A model generated the notes under the pieces. The model was not told where the DNA came from and did no database searches. It saw nothing but the letters and a program-made list of their open reading frames with translations. The position numbers and the translations under genes are program-made. Below, piece by piece: positions 63,110 through 64,000 of a stretch of DNA of 64,000 nt (the stretch's first letter is position 1; every line of letters begins with the position of its first letter). This stretch comes from Rhizobium sp. Leaf371 (GTDB lineage: Bacteria > Pseudomonadota > Alphaproteobacteria > Rhizobiales > Rhizobiaceae): assembly GCF_001424045.1 (NCBI RefSeq), contig NZ_LMQB01000012.1, forward strand, positions 231,637 to 295,636, read 5' to 3'.

Positions 63110-64000
63110 ATGCTGTTCTGGATCATCGTTGCCGTGATGACCGCCGCCGTCGCGGCGCTGCTTCTCCTGCCGCTCTTGCGGGCCGGCAGGGCGGAGGCCG
63201 TGGCGGGCGACTATGACGCCGAGGTCTATCGCGACCAGCTGGAAGAGCTGAAACGCGACGCCCGGACGGGGCTGATCGCGCCCGAAGAGGCCGAGCTGGC
63301 CCGCGCCGAGATCGCCCGGCGGCTGCTGGCCGCGAGCGCCAAGGCGGAGCGGACCCGGGCGGAGCGGACCCGGGCGGTGGGGGGCATGTCGGCCCATGGC
63401 CGCACCAACCGGCTGGCGCAGGCGGCCGTCATCGTCGTGCTGCCTCTGGTCGGGCTCTGTCTCTATCTCAACACCGGCAGCCCGGAGCTGCCCGATGCGC
63501 CGCTGTCGGCGCGGATCGCCAATCCCGGCGACGACGTCGAAATCCTCATCGCCCAGGCCGAGCGGCAGCTCGCCGCCCGTCCGGACGACGGCGCCGGTTA
63601 CGACGTGCTCGCGCCGATCTATTATCGCAGCGGCCGTTTCGACGATGCCATCTCCGCCTTTTCCAACGCGATCCGCCTCAACGGACCCTCGCCGCAACGG
63701 CTGGGCGGCTATGCCGAAAGCCTGATCGCGCGCTCCGGCGGTCTGGTGGCGGCGGAGGCGCGCAAGGCGCTGGAACAGTCGCTGGTGCTGCAGCCCGAAG
63801 ATCCGCGCGCGCGCTTCTACCTCGCGCTGGGGCTGGAGCAGGACGGCAAGGCGACCGAGGCACTGACGGCCTTCCGCGCGATCGTCGCGACCTCGCCGGC
63901 CGGCGCGCCCTGGCTGCCGCTCGTCAACCAGCATGTCGCCGCGCTCGCAGCTTCCGACAAAGCGCTGGCCGACAAAGCGCCCGCAGCGCCGGCGACGCTC
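63110..64000 (+). CDS. ccmI: Cytochrome c maturation protein CcmI (partial)
   Basis: Runs off the right edge; at least 297 aa shown. Two membrane helices (MLFWIIVAVMTAAVAALLLL and AAVIVVLPLVGLCLYL), a cytoplasmic segment with a direct repeat AERTRAERTRAV, and a periplasmic TPR domain (YDVLAPIYYRSGRFDDAISA; LEQSLVLQPEDPRARFYLAL). Chaperone for apocytochrome c delivery. The next ccm genes should follow beyond the window. Confidence 0.93.
   Translation, partial: MLFWIIVAVMTAAVAALLLLPLLRAGRAEAVAGDYDAEVYRDQLEELKRDARTGLIAPEEAELARAEIARRLLAASAKAERTRAERTRAVGGMSAHGRTNRLAQAAVIVVLPLVGLCLYLNTGSPELPDAPLSARIANPGDDVEILIAQAERQLAARPDDGAGYDVLAPIYYRSGRFDDAISAFSNAIRLNGPSPQRLGGYAESLIARSGGLVAAEARKALEQSLVLQPEDPRARFYLALGLEQDGKATEALTAFRAIVATSPAGAPWLPLVNQHVAALAASDKALADKAPAAPATL

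Overview
The window is high-GC DNA (roughly two thirds G+C by eye) from an alphaproteobacterium of the order Rhizobiales, most likely a Rhizobiaceae chromosome. Reasons: a MucR/Ros one-zinc-finger regulator, a FeuP/FeuQ-type two-component system, a DnaA-C-domain/DUF6456 gene pair, DUF1491/DUF2336/DUF5330 proteins, RIME-like mosaic repeats, perfect CtrA boxes (TTAA-N7-TTAA) and a gene transfer agent (GTA) cluster of the Rhizobiales type. The genus cannot be fixed from sequence reading alone.

Layout. 1-3135: a tandemly repeated cassette (about 400 bp) followed, on the minus strand, by a ClpP/SppA-like membrane protease and its upstream partner, a coiled-coil membrane protein with a CtrA box in its promoter. 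3484-9912: mostly plus-strand housekeeping and stress genes (Fe superoxide dismutase, metallophosphoesterase, class D beta-lactamase with a TTG start, two c-type cytochromes, HicA/HicB) and a GNAT acetyltransferase. 10140-24814: regulators and metabolic genes, mostly minus (MerR metal sensor, Lrp plus a PLP dehydratase, PQQ glucose dehydrogenase, SelO, DUF2254, oligopeptidase B, LysR/DUF2798/VOC group, hemolysin III). 24871-37405: MsrB, MucR, the DnaA-like/DUF6456 pair, SufE, DUF5330, a sensor histidine kinase with a peptidoglycan-binding partner, DUF1491, DUF2336 and an SH3 protein with an Arg-Asp repeat tail. 37496-42953: DUF1214/DUF1254 pair, a PIN toxin with its antitoxin, a class A penicillin-binding protein and a UPF0260 protein.

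43121-59548 is an apparently complete GTA structural cluster in canonical order: a putative small terminase or g1 protein, large terminase, portal, DUF6107 membrane protein, prohead protease, capsid, three head-tail connector/closure proteins, major tail protein, GTA-gp10, tail chaperone, short tape measure, DUF2460, the DUF2163 hub, an NlpC/P60 peptidase and the large megatron baseplate protein. A GH19-type endolysin sits inside it, between terminase and portal. Most genes are coupled by ATGA overlaps, which argues for one long operon. Two unexplained points stand out: a pair of very small paralogous genes on the opposite strand (45766-45879 and 45966-46130), and a tail-chaperone frame that lacks any ATG/GTG/TTG upstream of its conserved start and appears to use CTG in a CTGA overlap.

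59727-62265 is a feuN-feuP-feuQ-like osmosensory operon (periplasmic modulator, response regulator, sensor kinase). It is followed by a lipoprotein and by ccmI (cytochrome c maturation), which runs off the right edge.

No tRNA, rRNA, CRISPR array or insertion sequence was recognised. Because GC3 is so high, long antisense open frames are common (up to about 1300 codons) and were rejected. The best leads for something undescribed are the repeated ENEW micro-gene pair inside the GTA cluster, the CtrA-boxed protease/coiled-coil pair, and the tandem cassette made from the 3' end of that same protease gene.
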